Part shown: positions 38,515 to 48,406 of the stretch, piece by piece
How positions within the stretch are numbered: position 1 is the stretch's first letter
Layout of the letters: the number at the start of each line of letters is the position of its first letter
From: Alteromonas sp. IB21
GTDB taxonomy: Bacteria; Pseudomonadota; Gammaproteobacteria; Enterobacterales; Alteromonadaceae
NCBI RefSeq assembly: GCF_016405965.1
Contig: NZ_JAEFCD010000002.1
Location: forward strand, 186,001-250,000
Reading direction: 5' to 3'
Length of the DNA stretch: 64,000 nt
Made by a program: the position numbers and the translations under genes
The notes under the pieces: model-generated
The model's database searches: none
What the model was told of the DNA's origin: nothing
What the model saw: only the letters and a program-made list of their open reading frames with translations

Positions 38515-39747
38515 CTACGTTGAAACAGAAATCACTCGAAAGTCATTAACATTGGTTCGCGTTGGACCTATCGCTATATGTGCATCAAGCACATCGAAAA
38601 AGCTAAAACTGTTGTGCTCTTTTAATAACGCGTCTACCTCCAGCCCCTTTTTCTCCGCCTCTGCCAGTGTATGCTCGTCGATGTAACCGCCCGCGACATC
38701 TTTGCTGCCATCAACGCCATCTGTATCTGCCGCTAAGGCACTAATTCCTGGTTCTCCGCCCAGTTCACGTGCAAGTGCCATAAGGTATTCTTGGTTTGGT
38801 CCACCCTCGCCTTTTGAATCTCCCAATGTCACGGTAAGCTCACCGCCAGAAAGCAATAAAATAGGTTTCCCTTTTTTCTTATACTCTCGTGCAATTTGCG
38901 CGTGACGTTTAGCTACCGTTTGTGCTTCCCCTTTTTCTGTGTAGCTAATGATTTCAGTATCCCAACCCGCAGCTTTTGCTTTTCCAACTGCTGCATCAAT
39001 GGCACTTTGCGCATTAGCCACCAAGGTATAACCGCCAGAAACCTTCGGAAGCGGTAATGCATGGTTTAAGTAATCGCGAATACGGGACTCGTTGCAAAAG
39101 TCATATTTGTCTAGGATGGCAATCGCGTCTTCAGGTTTTGTAGTGTCTTGCACGGTTAAGCCTGAAGCAATAAAAGCTGGGTCATCTCCTACCACGTCTG
39201 AAATAACTAGGCTTGTATTTTTCCCTTTCGAAGCGGCGGCTAGTCTCCCTCCTTTAATAACTGAAACATGCTTTCTTACCGTATTCATTTCTTCAATGCT
39301 TGCACCACTTCGCAATAAGAACTTGTGCAGCGCAAGTTTTTCATCGAGCGAAATACCGTGAGGTGGCGCACAAGCAAGCGACGATCCTCCACCGGAAATA
39401 AGAAAGATAACGTCCTCTGAAGACTTCACCTTAGATGCCAAAGACAATAACGCTTTAGCCCCTTCTACACTATTTTCATCAGGCACTGGATGTGCAGCAA
39501 GGCGAACCTCAATGTTGCCCGTGGGTTCGGTATTCTCATAGCCATAACGAGTAACCACCAGCCCGTAAGCGTTATCGCCAAAGTATTTATAAGCCTCGAC
39601 CGCCATGTCCGCAGCCGCTTTCCCTGCTCCCAAAATGCATACTCGCTTGTTTCGAGCAAACGATGAAAAGTGCTCTGGTAAACAATATCTAGGCTTACTA
39701 ACTCTTACCGCCTCTTCGTATAAGGATAAAAGAAATGATCTATTCAT
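38515..39747 (-). CDS. Glycerate 2-kinase (MOFRL family)
   Basis: Phosphorylates D-glycerate to 2-phosphoglycerate, feeding glycolysis. 410 residues with an N-terminal glycerate-kinase domain (VCILGAGKAAADMAVEAYKY, LISGGGSSLACAPP, MNTVRKHVSVIKGGRLAAAS) and the C-terminal MOFRL domain (LLLSGGELTVTLGDSKGEGG, ALAADTDGVDGS). The presence of this enzyme next to a GH63-type hydrolase is the key clue that the locus handles a glycosylglycerate. AAAGG precedes the ATG. A hairpin lies between the symporter stop and this gene. Confidence 0.9.
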   Translation of the reverse strand: MNRSFLLSLYEEAVRVSKPRYCLPEHFSSFARNKRVCILGAGKAAADMAVEAYKYFGDNAYGLVVTRYGYENTEPTGNIEVRLAAHPVPDENSVEGAKALLSLASKVKSSEDVIFLISGGGSSLACAPPHGISLDEKLALHKFLLRSGASIEEMNTVRKHVSVIKGGRLAAASKGKNTSLVISDVVGDDPAFIASGLTVQDTTKPEDAIAILDKYDFCNESRIRDYLNHALPLPKVSGGYTLVANAQSAIDAAVGKAKAAGWDTEIISYTEKGEAQTVAKRHAQIAREYKKKGKPILLLSGGELTVTLGDSKGEGGPNQEYLMALARELGGEPGISALAADTDGVDGSKDVAGGYIDEHTLAEAEKKGLEVDALLKEHNSFSFFDVLDAHIAIGPTRTNVNDFRVISVST

Positions 39748-39762
39748 GAAAAACCTTTGGAA

Positions 39763-39780
39763 AGGGCCCCTCGGGACCCT
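39763..39780 (-). promoter_or_regulatory. Intra-operon hairpin before the glycerate kinase gene
   Basis: On the minus strand AGGGTCC / GGGCCCT form a 7-bp stem (one G-U pair) with a 4-base loop. It begins at the symporter stop codon and ends ahead of the kinase ribosome site. There is no long T tract; it may stabilise or segment the mRNA rather than end it. Confidence 0.4.
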
Positions 39781-41350
39781 ATGTAAATAGTGAGGGAAGT
39801 AGTAGACACACAGTCAGCATAAGTGCAAAAAAGCCCAACAATATAGTAATGTCGCTTTTGGTAAGAATGGAGTGAAACCTTAGCTGTTTAACATCATCCA
39901 CACATGTTGACGAAGGCCATATAAATCTTGCGAGGATAGAGACTGCACAAGTAACGACAAAGCCGATAACGTTCCACCAAAACCAGAATATATCTGGTAC
40001 GAAAAGCCAAATTATAATGTTGGTACCTACACCAGCAATAAGCCCCAAATTAACGTGTCGTCCGCTCAGCGTTTTACTTGCTACGGCAAGTAAAAAGAGC
40101 GCGAGTATAGGCCCATAAAATACAGAGCCAACTTTATTGATAGCTTCAATTATTGTTGGTGCAATATTTCCCGCAAAAAGAGAAAGAACAAGCGTAACGC
40201 CCCCCCATATCAAACCAGTTATTTTAGCTACCCGAAGATAACTTTTGTGCTCAAGTTCTGTATCGGTTATGCGGCAATAGTCTTCAACGGTCACCGCCGA
40301 TAGTGAATTTATGGCAGAGCTTAACGACGACATGGCGGCAGATAAAATAGCCACAATCAAAAGGCCAATTAATCCATGCGGAAGATAATTTAGGATAAAA
40401 GTCGGCATGAGCCAGTCTGGGTTATCAGCGGGAATTTTATTGAAAAAGTCAGTGTTGGTTAGGGCAAGTGTGCCGACAATTAACCCAGAAAAACAATAAA
40501 GTAATGTTATGGGAAAACGAATGATACCGTTTGCCACAATCATTTTTCTGAGGTCATTCTCGTTTCTTGCCGATAGCGCACGCTGAGCCTGTGTTTGATC
40601 ACAGCCATAGTAAGATGCGTAGAGGACGATTCCTCCAAACAGCATGGGGAAGAAACCGAAGCCGTCCCCACTGAAGCCTAGCGAAGAGAAGTCTATTGCT
40701 ATTAATCGCTCTTTTGGTGCCTGCGCTACGAGCACGTCAAAGCCACCCAGTGCTTGAAGACCAATGACGATGCACGCAATGGTGCCCAGTACAATTATAA
40801 TCATTTGTATGGCGTCAGCATAAACTACCGCTTTCATCCCGCCCTGCAACGAATAAAGCACAGTAATAATGCCAGTAAGCACTACTGCCTGCCACGCTTC
40901 AATGCCCATTGTGCCTTGCAAAATAATTGACACCGCATAAATCATAATGCCGGTAGCAAATGCACGGCTAAATTGGAAAACAACACTAATTAAAACGCGG
41001 GTTAAACGCCCAAATCTTTGCTCTAGATAGTCGTATATGCTTACCACACCCGACTTATATAAAGACGGAAGGATAGTACCTAGCAGCAGAATCATAGCAA
41101 TAGGAATACCCAGCTCGTAAGACAGCCAGATCATACCGCCGCCATCCCGCAATCCAACAAAAGCTGGGGCAGAAATAAAGCTAATTGCAGAGAGTTGCGT
41201 GGCCATTACGGAAAGGGTTAGTGGCTTCCACCCTAACGTTCTGCCACCGAGAAAATAATCACCTTTGTCTTCTTGCTGTCTTAAGGCGAACCCCATATAC
41301 AGTAAAGCGCCTAGGTAGCCTATCACTACAATGTAATCTAAAAAATTCAT
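39779..41350 (-). CDS. Sodium:solute symporter (SSS family)
   Basis: A 523-residue inner-membrane carrier with about 14 helices of the SglT/SSS group: LGGRTLGWKPLTLSVMATQL-type helix 1, QGGMKAVVYADAIQMIIIVL, and the sodium-site region of helix 8 (LIVAILSAAMSSLSSAINSL). It likely brings the intact glycosylglycerate, or the sugar freed from it, across the inner membrane with Na+. It lies between the TonB receptor gene (upstream) and the glycerate kinase gene (downstream) on the same strand. Confidence 0.92.
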   Translation of the reverse strand: MNFLDYIVVIGYLGALLYMGFALRQQEDKGDYFLGGRTLGWKPLTLSVMATQLSAISFISAPAFVGLRDGGGMIWLSYELGIPIAMILLLGTILPSLYKSGVVSIYDYLEQRFGRLTRVLISVVFQFSRAFATGIMIYAVSIILQGTMGIEAWQAVVLTGIITVLYSLQGGMKAVVYADAIQMIIIVLGTIACIVIGLQALGGFDVLVAQAPKERLIAIDFSSLGFSGDGFGFFPMLFGGIVLYASYYGCDQTQAQRALSARNENDLRKMIVANGIIRFPITLLYCFSGLIVGTLALTNTDFFNKIPADNPDWLMPTFILNYLPHGLIGLLIVAILSAAMSSLSSAINSLSAVTVEDYCRITDTELEHKSYLRVAKITGLIWGGVTLVLSLFAGNIAPTIIEAINKVGSVFYGPILALFLLAVASKTLSGRHVNLGLIAGVGTNIIIWLFVPDIFWFWWNVIGFVVTCAVSILARFIWPSSTCVDDVKQLRFHSILTKSDITILLGFFALMLTVCLLLPSLFT

Positions 41351-41436
41351 ATGCTGTTCTTATTTTTCAAGTCGCGAATTAAAAAGCTGATAGCCCCCGT
41401 TAAGAGCCATCAGCGAAGGGGAAGTGTCAACGTCGA

Positions 41437-43887
41437 CTAAAAATCATAACGCAAACGCAGCGACACGCGGCGCGGTAATATGGGGCGGCCTACAAAGTAA
41501 GATTCACCCGCTGTTTGGCTATTACCTAGACGAGGAGACCCTTCAGTAATACCATCTGAGTCGAATAGATTCCATACAGCTATACTTGCACGAAGTCGCT
41601 CACCCTGCCCGAGTTCCCATGTATAGCCCGTGTCTAAACGGAATACATGGAAGTCGTCTAACTCAACAGAATTAGCGTCATTAGTGAAGTTTTTACCGTG
41701 GTAGTTATGGTAAAAAGAGATATCCCAGTCGTCTAACGTATAGCGCAGCGCTGAGTTAAACATCACCTTTGGCTTTCTTCTTAATTCGTTACCTATTACA
41801 GAAGGGTCAGAATCGTATTCGGTAAATTCATGGTCTGTGTAAGTAAAGTTAGCATCGAAAATCAGGTCATCGGTAATGTTATAGCTACCAACAACTTCAA
41901 CACCATAGGCTTCTGTTGATTGGAAAACCGGAACTTCTATGGCCACACCGTTTTCATCGTTCACGAAGTCAACAGAGCGTCTGTCTTCAAGATCAGTTTT
42001 GAACAACGCTACCGTTCCCACAAAATCATCTAAGAAGAACTTGGCACCTACCTCTGCTTGTTTCACTATTTCACTTTCGTAACGCCCTGGTTGACCGTTA
42101 GGGTTAAACGCAACGCCGCGAAGCTCTGGGAAGAAGAACCCTCTTGAGTAGTTAGCATAAACATTGAAGTTATCGGCCAGCTTGTAGAGCGCTGCTATCG
42201 AATAAGCAAGTTCTGAGTTATCAACGTTACCGTGAGTTAAAGCACCGCTACCCGTTACATTCACCTGTAAGTCTTGATAAAGCATAGGATCGTCGTTAAC
42301 GACAACCGTTTGACTGCCTTCTCGTGTAATCGTGCCGTCTATTTCTTCCCAGCGTAGACCAACATCAATGATCCAATCATCACTTTGCATTTGGTCAGCA
42401 ATATAAAAGGCATTTCTTCGCGCAGAAATCGTCGTATCAGAAAAACTAATGCCAGGGCCTGTTACGCCATTTTGACTGACTATTAGGTTATTATCGTCAG
42501 CATCTGTAATCGATAAATCGACCAAACGTGCTTGATTGTTAAACTCACCAAGATATCGAGTAATTACGTTATTATCTTCTGCCTCAGCGCTTGAGAAAAA
42601 GGTACCAACTGTAATGCTATGGGAGAAATCACCAATATCGAGATATTTAACGATATTCAACTCAGACGAGAAATCTGTCGCCGGTCTGTCCCTATCTAGA
42701 ATGCGGTTTGCAAATAATAGGTCATCTTCGGGTAGCGCAATGTCTGTTCCCGCGTAAGTAAAAGCTGGTGTACCTAACTCATCAAGCCCTCGGTTTGCTA
42801 AATATTCGCTTTGTGTCTCTGGAACATTGATAATGCCATCGCCATCTAGGAACAAATTGAACTGATGGTCATAGCTGGCATACTTTGCTCGAGCAAGTAC
42901 GCTATAGTCATTACCCAAGTCTTTTGAAAATTCCATAGACACTGAACCGCCTCTTGTCGCAACGCCCTCCTCAATCGGCGTGCGATAGCGTCCATCTGCA
43001 GTGTCATAAGACAAACCAGATGCGTAGAAGGTTTGGGTTGATTCTACTTCTCGCCCGTCGTTGCCAGCAACACGCTCTCGGCTTTGAGCGTCAAGCGGCA
43101 GAGGGAGAAAAAATTGCACTTCATCGTTAATGGCTTGACCATAGATAGTGAAGTAACCGCTCCCGTCATCAAACTCTTTGTGAATGTTACCGCGAACTTG
43201 GTAACCTTCGGTGGGCAATCCAGTGTCAATAGGGCCTTCATCATAACGATAAAAACCAGACATAGCGTAATACATACCCTTTTCATTCAAAGGGCCGCTT
43301 GTCGCGAAATCTAAACGCTTGCGATTGTTGTCAGATAACTCCAGCTGAACTGTACTTTCTGAGAGTTCAGTTCCTTTCTTAGAAAGGTAGTTAATAACCC
43401 CAGCGACAGAGCCTTGGCCAAACAGGTTAGATACACCACCGCGCACAAACTCAACGCGCTCAATACCTAAATCGTTTCTAAAGTAAACATCGTATGCAGA
43501 TGAATTAAGACCAAACGCACTCAAAGTGGGTGAGCCGTCATAAAGTAAGGGAGTAAATTGGAACTGACCTGATGAAGGTAAGCCTCGCACTTGCAAGTTA
43601 GTGGCGACTTCACCACCACCGCCTTCTACCTTTATACCCGGTACATAGCGAAGAACATCGGCTTGGCTACTCATCGAGAGTTTCGCTACTTCTTGCGCGT
43701 CCATAGATGTAGTCGACTGCGGCGTTTCCGCCACCAAACGAGCACGACTGGTGCCCGTAACAACGATTTGTTCATAATCTTTTTTAGCTTTGGCGCCTTG
43801 ATCAGCATCCGTTTTTTCTGCGTCCTGAGCGATTGCATTGCCAGCTAATAGCGACGAAATCGTCGTCGCAAGAAGTAGTTTATTCAC
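41437..43887 (-). CDS. TonB-dependent receptor of the glycosylglycerate locus
   Basis: An 816-residue outer-membrane receptor. Signal peptide to residue 20 (NAIAQ), TonB box YEQIVVTGTSRARLV, plug (LRYVPGIKVEGGGGEVATNL, IERVEFVRGGVSNLFGQGSV) and barrel ending in SLRLRYDF. GGAG lies ahead of the ATG. It is the first gene of the minus-strand operon and is divergent from the hydrolase, so outer-membrane uptake of the same substrate is inferred. A receptor for such a small solute is unusual, which could also mean that a larger glycoside is taken up. Confidence 0.9.
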   Translation of the reverse strand: MNKLLLATTISSLLAGNAIAQDAEKTDADQGAKAKKDYEQIVVTGTSRARLVAETPQSTTSMDAQEVAKLSMSSQADVLRYVPGIKVEGGGGEVATNLQVRGLPSSGQFQFTPLLYDGSPTLSAFGLNSSAYDVYFRNDLGIERVEFVRGGVSNLFGQGSVAGVINYLSKKGTELSESTVQLELSDNNRKRLDFATSGPLNEKGMYYAMSGFYRYDEGPIDTGLPTEGYQVRGNIHKEFDDGSGYFTIYGQAINDEVQFFLPLPLDAQSRERVAGNDGREVESTQTFYASGLSYDTADGRYRTPIEEGVATRGGSVSMEFSKDLGNDYSVLARAKYASYDHQFNLFLDGDGIINVPETQSEYLANRGLDELGTPAFTYAGTDIALPEDDLLFANRILDRDRPATDFSSELNIVKYLDIGDFSHSITVGTFFSSAEAEDNNVITRYLGEFNNQARLVDLSITDADDNNLIVSQNGVTGPGISFSDTTISARRNAFYIADQMQSDDWIIDVGLRWEEIDGTITREGSQTVVVNDDPMLYQDLQVNVTGSGALTHGNVDNSELAYSIAALYKLADNFNVYANYSRGFFFPELRGVAFNPNGQPGRYESEIVKQAEVGAKFFLDDFVGTVALFKTDLEDRRSVDFVNDENGVAIEVPVFQSTEAYGVEVVGSYNITDDLIFDANFTYTDHEFTEYDSDPSVIGNELRRKPKVMFNSALRYTLDDWDISFYHNYHGKNFTNDANSVELDDFHVFRLDTGYTWELGQGERLRASIAVWNLFDSDGITEGSPRLGNSQTAGESYFVGRPILPRRVSLRLRYDF

Positions 43888-43987
43888 TGTGTATCTCCAA
43901 CCGTTTTTAATTATGTTGAGTGTTTTAGTAGGGCTTCACACACTGCCGAACACAACACCTCATGATTAACTTCCCATTTACAATAAA

Positions 43988-44041
43988 ACACAAATTTATC
44001 ACTTTCAACCCAAAATGGGTTTTATTTTTAAATCTTTGTGT
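43988..44041. promoter_or_regulatory. Nested dyad in the divergent promoter region
   Basis: The outer inverted repeat ACACAAA (43988-43994) / TTTGTGT (44035-44041) encloses an inner one, AACCC (44007-44011) / GGGTT (44017-44021). Both have nearly the same centre (about 44014). It sits between the TonB receptor and hydrolase starts, a good place for the ROK regulator to control both directions. Confidence 0.45.
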
Positions 44042-44081
44042 AATAATTGCTAAATCTAAAACTCATATTGGGTAAAAAGTA

Positions 44082-45383
44082 ATGATGAATATAGAAAACC
44101 GTGATGCGCATCTCATTGAAGAAGCGAAAGCAACGCTAATTAAAAACGACCTTGGTGGCTATACGGTGCCTACGCACGGACTGTATCCATTTCAGTGGAA
44201 CTGGGATTCAGCTATTGTGGCTTTAGGCTGGCTTCCTTTTGACGAGCCTAGAGCTTGGGAAGAAACTACGTCATTGCTCAGCGCGCAATGGAAGTCAGGA
44301 ATGGTGCCCCATGTTGTTTTCCACAAGCATTCAGATACTTACTTCCCGGGTCCTGATATTTGGGGCGTACAAAACTCACCGGATAGTACGTCTATCACAC
44401 AACCTCCCGTGCTGGCTTCCGTTATCAAGGTTTTGTTTGAGGAGACAAAAGATCGTGCACTTGCTGAGTCTCAGATAAACACTATCGTACCTCAGCTTAT
44501 CGATTACCACTTATGGTGGTATAAGCAGAGAGATCCTGAAAATACAGGGTTGGTTGTAAGTTATCATCCGTGGGAATCGGGTATGGATAACAGCCCTGCG
44601 TGGGATGCAGCACTAGAAGCGGTTCCATGTGTAGACTGGGAATATACTCGCCGTGACACAAGTCACATCGATGCCTCCGAGCGTCCTCACAAAAAGGAAT
44701 ATGACCGCTTTTTGTATCTTGTCGACTTTTTCCGAAAGATGAATTTTGACGATACGTTGATTTATCAAGATTGCCCATATCGTGTAAACGATGTGAGCAT
44801 TATTTCAATTCTGCACCGCGCCACGAAAGACTTGCTGGCAATATGCAAAAAAGTTGGCGTAAGTAACGAACAAACTGCTTACCTTGAAAAACGCTTGAAC
44901 CTGACGGAAGATGCTATCGATAAGCTATGGTGTGCCGATACCAACATGTTTCATAGCTTCGACACAAGAAGCAACACAATGTGTAAAGCACGCACGTCCG
45001 CTGGGTTATTACCATTTTTCGCAGGCCTTGTCAGTGAGCAGCAAACGCAACCACTTATTTCAGTGTTAGATAAATGGCTTGATCACAGCAAATATGCGAT
45101 ATCTTCTACTCACCCTGACGATCCCAATTATGAACCTCAGCGCTACTGGCGCGGCCCTATCTGGATCCATATAAATTGGATGATAGCCATCGGCTTAGAG
45201 GACTATGGCTTCTCACAACAAGCTCAGCGCATTACAGAGGGAAGTCGCGCGTGTATTTATACCAGCGGTTTTAACGAGTCATTCCATGCAGAGACCGGCG
45301 CGCGTAGTGGAGGAGCTGATTTTTCTTGGACCGCAGCCATGGCGCTATATTGGCTGTTACCTGACACCGCGAAAAAAGGTTAA
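44082..45383 (+). CDS. GH63-type glycosylglycerate hydrolase (mannosyl-/glucosylglycerate)
   Basis: A 433-residue (alpha/alpha)6-barrel protein like the bacterial mannosylglycerate and glucosylglycerate hydrolases of GH63, in length and in order of motifs: NDLGGYTVPTHGLYPFQWNW near the start, ESGMDNSPAWD with the likely general acid Asp169, RYWRGPIWIHINWMI, and HAETGARSGGADFSW with the likely base Glu404. The spacing of the two acids matches that known for the family. Reaction: release of mannose or glucose from glycerate. It lacks a signal peptide, so it acts in the cytosol after uptake. The next gene starts 12 bases on. Confidence 0.8.
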   Translation: MMNIENRDAHLIEEAKATLIKNDLGGYTVPTHGLYPFQWNWDSAIVALGWLPFDEPRAWEETTSLLSAQWKSGMVPHVVFHKHSDTYFPGPDIWGVQNSPDSTSITQPPVLASVIKVLFEETKDRALAESQINTIVPQLIDYHLWWYKQRDPENTGLVVSYHPWESGMDNSPAWDAALEAVPCVDWEYTRRDTSHIDASERPHKKEYDRFLYLVDFFRKMNFDDTLIYQDCPYRVNDVSIISILHRATKDLLAICKKVGVSNEQTAYLEKRLNLTEDAIDKLWCADTNMFHSFDTRSNTMCKARTSAGLLPFFAGLVSEQQTQPLISVLDKWLDHSKYAISSTHPDDPNYEPQRYWRGPIWIHINWMIAIGLEDYGFSQQAQRITEGSRACIYTSGFNESFHAETGARSGGADFSWTAAMALYWLLPDTAKKG

Positions 45384-45395
45384 GGAGTGCTTACT

Positions 45396-46604
45396 ATGCT
45401 TTCTCAACCAGATTTTTCATCTAAAGAATTCTTAGATTCGCATATAAAAAGCATACTGGCTTTCTACGAGCCTAATGTAGATGCTCTATCGGGCGGCTTC
45501 TATCAGAACTTTATGGATGATGGCAGTGTGTATGACACGAAGACACGCCACTTAGTGAGCTCTACACGTTTTGTTTTTAACTATGCGAGAGCTTACATCG
45601 CTTTTGGTGATATACGTTACAAGGAGCGTGTCGAGTCTGGTATTGAATTTTTACGTGAGTATCATTTGCAGAAAGATACTAAGGGCTATGCATGGACACT
45701 TTCTGTGGATGGAACCGAAAGCACAATTACTGATGCAACTAACCATTGCTACGGTTTAGCTTTTGTAATTTTAGCCTACAGCTGGGCACTTCGAGCTGGA
45801 GTGAAAGAGGCCGAGCAGTATATTCACGAAACGTTTTCGCTTATGGAAACGCACTTTTGGGATAGCGAATTCGGATTGTATAAAGACGAATTTAATGCTG
45901 ACTTCTCAAAATGCAGTGACTACCGTGGTCAAAATGCCAATATGCATAGTTGCGAAGCCCTTATCGCGGCTTACGAAGCAACACGCTACGCTCCTTTTCT
46001 CGAGCGCGCTATAGCATTAGCTAGGAATATCACTATTCGTCAAGCAAACAAAGCTGATGGTCGAATTTGGGAACACTATACGAACACATGGGACGTAGAT
46101 TGGGATTACAACAAAGATGATCCTAAAAACCTTTTTCGTCCTTGGGGATTTCAACCCGGTCATCATACTGAGTGGGCAAAGCTATTGTTACAAATTCACC
46201 AATATGAACCTCAAGATTGGTTAGTTGAACGAGCTTGTTCGTTGTTTGATTCCGTTATTGAAATAAGCTGGGACGATGCAAACGGAGGCTTATATTACGG
46301 CTTTGCTCCAGACAATAGTATTTGTGACGATGAAAAGTACTTTTGGGTACAAGCTGAATCATTTGCTTGTGCCGCCCGATTAGCGCTAGAAACGGGTAAC
46401 GAAAAGTATTGGCAGTGGTACAACCGGATTTGGGATTACTCTTGGAGGCACATGGTTGATCACATATACGGCGCTTGGTTCAGGATTTTATCGGCTAACA
46501 ATGAAAAGCTAGAAGAGACTAAAAGCCCAGTAGGAAAAACAGATTACCATACTATGGGCGCCTGCTATGACGTGCTAGATGCACTAAAGTTTTACCAAAA
46601 ATAA
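45396..46604 (+). CDS. AGE family epimerase/isomerase, probable D-mannose isomerase
   Basis: A 402-residue (alpha/alpha)6-barrel of the N-acylglucosamine 2-epimerase superfamily, branch with YihS and bacterial mannose isomerases. Active-site histidine blocks are visible in ATNHCYGLAF, ANMHSCEALIAAYEAT, QPGHHTEWAKLL and TDYHTMGACYDVL. The expected reaction is D-mannose to D-fructose without phosphate or metal. The ATG at 45396 was chosen because AAGGAG stands 9 bases ahead; a GTG nine bases earlier overlaps that site. Coupled to the hydrolase gene, which points to mannose as the sugar released. Confidence 0.82.
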   Translation: MLSQPDFSSKEFLDSHIKSILAFYEPNVDALSGGFYQNFMDDGSVYDTKTRHLVSSTRFVFNYARAYIAFGDIRYKERVESGIEFLREYHLQKDTKGYAWTLSVDGTESTITDATNHCYGLAFVILAYSWALRAGVKEAEQYIHETFSLMETHFWDSEFGLYKDEFNADFSKCSDYRGQNANMHSCEALIAAYEATRYAPFLERAIALARNITIRQANKADGRIWEHYTNTWDVDWDYNKDDPKNLFRPWGFQPGHHTEWAKLLLQIHQYEPQDWLVERACSLFDSVIEISWDDANGGLYYGFAPDNSICDDEKYFWVQAESFACAARLALETGNEKYWQWYNRIWDYSWRHMVDHIYGAWFRILSANNEKLEETKSPVGKTDYHTMGACYDVLDALKFYQK

Positions 46605-46636
46605 AGCTTTAACCAAAAATCATACATAATGGTGTA

Positions 46637-46671
46637 AAAGCGCCAGCCTCTAATGAGGCGGCGCTTTTTAA
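46637..46671. terminator. Terminator between the isomerase and PH-domain genes
   Basis: Stem AAAAGCGCC(A)GCCTC / GAGGC(G)GCGCTTTT with loop TAAT, between convergent genes, T tracts on both strands. Confidence 0.8.
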
Positions 46672-46708
46672 CTTAAATTCATAGTGAGTTTCGACAATTT
46701 CCGCTCGA

Positions 46709-48406
46709 TTACATCCAAGATTTTCTCGTCGACTCCACGTCAAACAACACGCTGTCAGCAAGTGTGTTCACGTACTCTTCCGGCAGGAACGGCACAGTCA
46801 CCGCGCCTGAAGCCAGCACGAATTTAATGGTGGCTAGCTTTTTCTTCTTCATAAATATACTCTGCTTAATAATAACTTGCTGCGCTTTATAGGGTTCGAA
46901 GCACTGGTAGTCTACGCCCACTCGTCCTCGTCTTATATAAACATACTTGTTATCGTAAGCTATTCCCCACCGCCACCATCTAAGTGTCAGTAAAAGCGCC
47001 ACTGTGATAAAAGCAGTGACTGCGCCAATCATAATGTCTAAATGAGATGTTACTGCGCCAACGACGAAAACGCCCAGAAGTGGAGTAGTCCAGGCCGCAA
47101 GCAGCCAAAACCGAATGAAACGCCTGCTAATAGTATGATATTGCTGACCACGTAAATCACAACCTGGCATCACTTCCTGGCTAAGCTCAAAGGCTTCATC
47201 CTCAGTTACCGATGGCACAATGAGCTTATTTGGCGACATCAACTCTTGCACCTGTTGTCCAGCGGTAGAGTTCTGCTCGAAATACAAATTTACCCGCTTC
47301 AGCACTTTATCCAACCAGTCTTGCTTGGCTGTTATCATCTGTATACGTGATGCTCGCATGCTAACTTCTAGCTTGTTGAGTAAGCCACTGCGACGTATAT
47401 ATCGGTCTCCCGTTCTCGATAGCGTATAGCCGTAGAAAGTGAAAAGCGCACCGCCAACACTAAGCAGCGCCACCAAGGCCATAAGCATCATTAAAATGAC
47501 AAAAGCGTAAAGACCAAACTGCCACCACGCTACCGTCTGCTCGCCCACGATTTGATTCAGCTGTAAACCTTTGCCTGCTAGCCACTCCGACACCACGCCA
47601 AATACGTCGTCATAAAACGGCGCTGCGGCACCTAAAATGATCCAAATGCGATTATTCGTAATTCCATGGATAATAATGTCTTTGACCGAACGACGGTTAA
47701 GCACTTCTTCATGTGTATGAGCATGCGTTGTGGCAGTATGCATTTTCGATGAATGTAATGTACTACTTCGCTTAGCAGACAATTCATCATCAGATATACA
47801 AGCAACGTCATCCACCTCGTGCTGCACTTTTTCATACAGCACCTGTTTTTTTAGGGCTTCAGCATAAGCTTCGGGTACCGCCACTATTTTGGCTTCTTCC
47901 TTACCACTTCCCGCTGTATCAAGTACCACTAACGCGTAGCCGAAGGGACGATAATAAAACGGTTTTTCTATCTTAACGTTTTGAATGCGCCACAACGGCA
48001 GATTGGTATACCGGCGTTGAAACACGCCATGATGAATTTCTACGTGCTGGTTGTGCACGCGAAATTTGTACATCAAGTAGCTAATTACGCCGCTGCCGCT
48101 AGTGGATAAAAATAGGACGCCAGCGCCAATTAGCACTTGGGGAGAAAAAAGGTTATCCCAAATGTTGAACGAAATAGCTAATGCGGGAATAACGTAAATA
48201 AGCCCTTGCGCGGTATTGGTAACGTTGCGGATGGTAAAATAAAGAATCGAAATAAGAGAGAGGCGCTGCCACTCTCCGCCGGTTTCTACTCTTAGCTTGG
48301 GGTCATCACTCCCACTGTCTTCGCTTTTAGAATGAAGAGAGGCATCTTCTCTTGGCTTTTGTGACTGCATTAGATTGACAGTTTGGTTTTCAGGAGGCGC
48401 TGGCAT
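46709..48406 (-). CDS. PH-domain membrane protein, YdbT-like
   Basis: A 565-residue membrane protein with three bacterial PH-like (bPH2) domains separated by paired transmembrane helices. The first includes KFRVHNQHVEIHHGVFQRRY, the second TLSRTGDRYIRRSGLLNKLE, and the third AYDNKYVYIRRGRVGVDYQC. The function is unsettled; in Gram-positives such proteins relate to envelope stress or bacteriocin-like peptide resistance. Its start overlaps the stop of the smaller PH protein by one base, forming the YdbS-YdbT pair. Confidence 0.85.
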   Translation of the reverse strand: MPAPPENQTVNLMQSQKPREDASLHSKSEDSGSDDPKLRVETGGEWQRLSLISILYFTIRNVTNTAQGLIYVIPALAISFNIWDNLFSPQVLIGAGVLFLSTSGSGVISYLMYKFRVHNQHVEIHHGVFQRRYTNLPLWRIQNVKIEKPFYYRPFGYALVVLDTAGSGKEEAKIVAVPEAYAEALKKQVLYEKVQHEVDDVACISDDELSAKRSSTLHSSKMHTATTHAHTHEEVLNRRSVKDIIIHGITNNRIWIILGAAAPFYDDVFGVVSEWLAGKGLQLNQIVGEQTVAWWQFGLYAFVILMMLMALVALLSVGGALFTFYGYTLSRTGDRYIRRSGLLNKLEVSMRASRIQMITAKQDWLDKVLKRVNLYFEQNSTAGQQVQELMSPNKLIVPSVTEDEAFELSQEVMPGCDLRGQQYHTISRRFIRFWLLAAWTTPLLGVFVVGAVTSHLDIMIGAVTAFITVALLLTLRWWRWGIAYDNKYVYIRRGRVGVDYQCFEPYKAQQVIIKQSIFMKKKKLATIKFVLASGAVTVPFLPEEYVNTLADSVLFDVESTRKSWM

